This document shows positions 6,944 through 7,085 of a stretch of DNA of 7,085 nucleotides, one piece after another. This stretch comes from Bryobacterales bacterium (GTDB taxonomy: Bacteria; Acidobacteriota; Terriglobia; Bryobacterales; Bryobacteraceae). The stretch covers positions 1 to 7,085 of the forward strand of contig PLMF01000266.1 in assembly GCA_003142355.1 (NCBI GenBank), read 5' to 3'. Each line of letters opens with the position of its first letter. Position 1 is the stretch's first letter. The translations under genes and the position numbers were made by a program. The notes beneath the pieces were generated by a model. The model was given only the letters and a program-made list of their open reading frames with translations. It was not told where the DNA came from and did not search any database.

Positions 6944-7085
6944 TCAGAATTCCTCGATGCCGGGTTTCTCGCCGGCGGCGGCCGCGCGGCTGCGCGCCCG
7001 CACATCGTCACCCACCAGGCGCAACGACTTCAGCACCGCGGGCCAATCTTCCAGGTGCGAGGCGAAGATGCGCTCGACCAGCTTC
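6944..7085 (-). CDS. C-terminal tail of an unidentified gene, cut by window edge
   Basis: The minus strand is open from the window edge to a TGA at 6946-6944, giving 46 residues. It begins KLVERIFASHLEDWPAVLKS, continues with a Val/Asp/Arg-rich stretch (RLVGDDVRARSRAAAAG) and ends GEKPGIEEF. The first part reads as an amphipathic helix with a conserved-looking HLEDWPAVL. The tail looks like a disordered charged end. I do not recognise the family. Coding is supported by sensible residue use, G/C-rich third positions, and a stop only 16 bases before the VWA protein's ATG on the same strand, which is normal operon spacing. Confidence 0.6.
   Translation of the reverse strand, partial: KLVERIFASHLEDWPAVLKSLRLVGDDVRARSRAAAAGEKPGIEEF

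Overview
The window looks like chromosome of an Acidobacterium, most likely of the Solibacter/Bryobacter type. The strongest evidence is two protein families that are largely lineage-specific. One is the 'Solibacter C-terminal' secreted domain (TIGR03437 type), at the end of the first large gene. The other is the 'VWFA-related Acidobacterial' domain (TIGR03436 type), on the minus strand at the right. The DNA is GC-rich with strong G/C preference at third codon positions, which explains the many long spurious antisense frames. I see no tRNA, rRNA, CRISPR array, transposase or phage gene.

Layout, left to right. Bases 1-160 are a leader region. It holds a plausible -10 element nine bases before the first gene's ATG, with no Shine-Dalgarno, so that message may be nearly leaderless. 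A divergent minus-strand gene may also start here, but support is thin. Bases 161-3316 encode a secreted protein of 1051 residues: signal peptide, beta-propeller-like half, beta-sandwich-like spacer, second propeller-like half, and the TIGR03437-type domain. A 165-base gap follows. It holds a C-rich stretch, an extended -10 promoter (TGCTATAAT) and a perfect 10-bp inverted repeat just downstream of the predicted transcription start. Bases 3482-5851 encode a 789-residue lipoprotein built almost entirely of about 18-20 tetratricopeptide repeats. Its ending recalls the PrsT-type TPR lipoproteins of exosortase/PEP-CTERM systems.

The TPR gene converges on a minus-strand pair. The 86 bases between the two stop codons are almost entirely a two-armed heptanucleotide repeat (TCAGCC-type units, then GGCTGA/AGCTGAA-type units) that can fold on itself. 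The minus-strand pair is a 329-residue VWA-domain protein with a twin-arginine signal, preceded by the 46-residue tail of an unidentified gene 16 bases upstream. The two are probably one operon.

All three complete proteins appear to be exported, by Sec, as a lipoprotein, and by Tat respectively. The window is therefore an envelope or secreted-protein neighbourhood rather than a metabolic pathway. Nothing shows that the three act together. I found no clear new multigene system. The most notable points are the degenerate metal site of the VWA protein, the self-complementary heptad repeat, the operator-like palindrome, and the internal duplication of the propeller protein.
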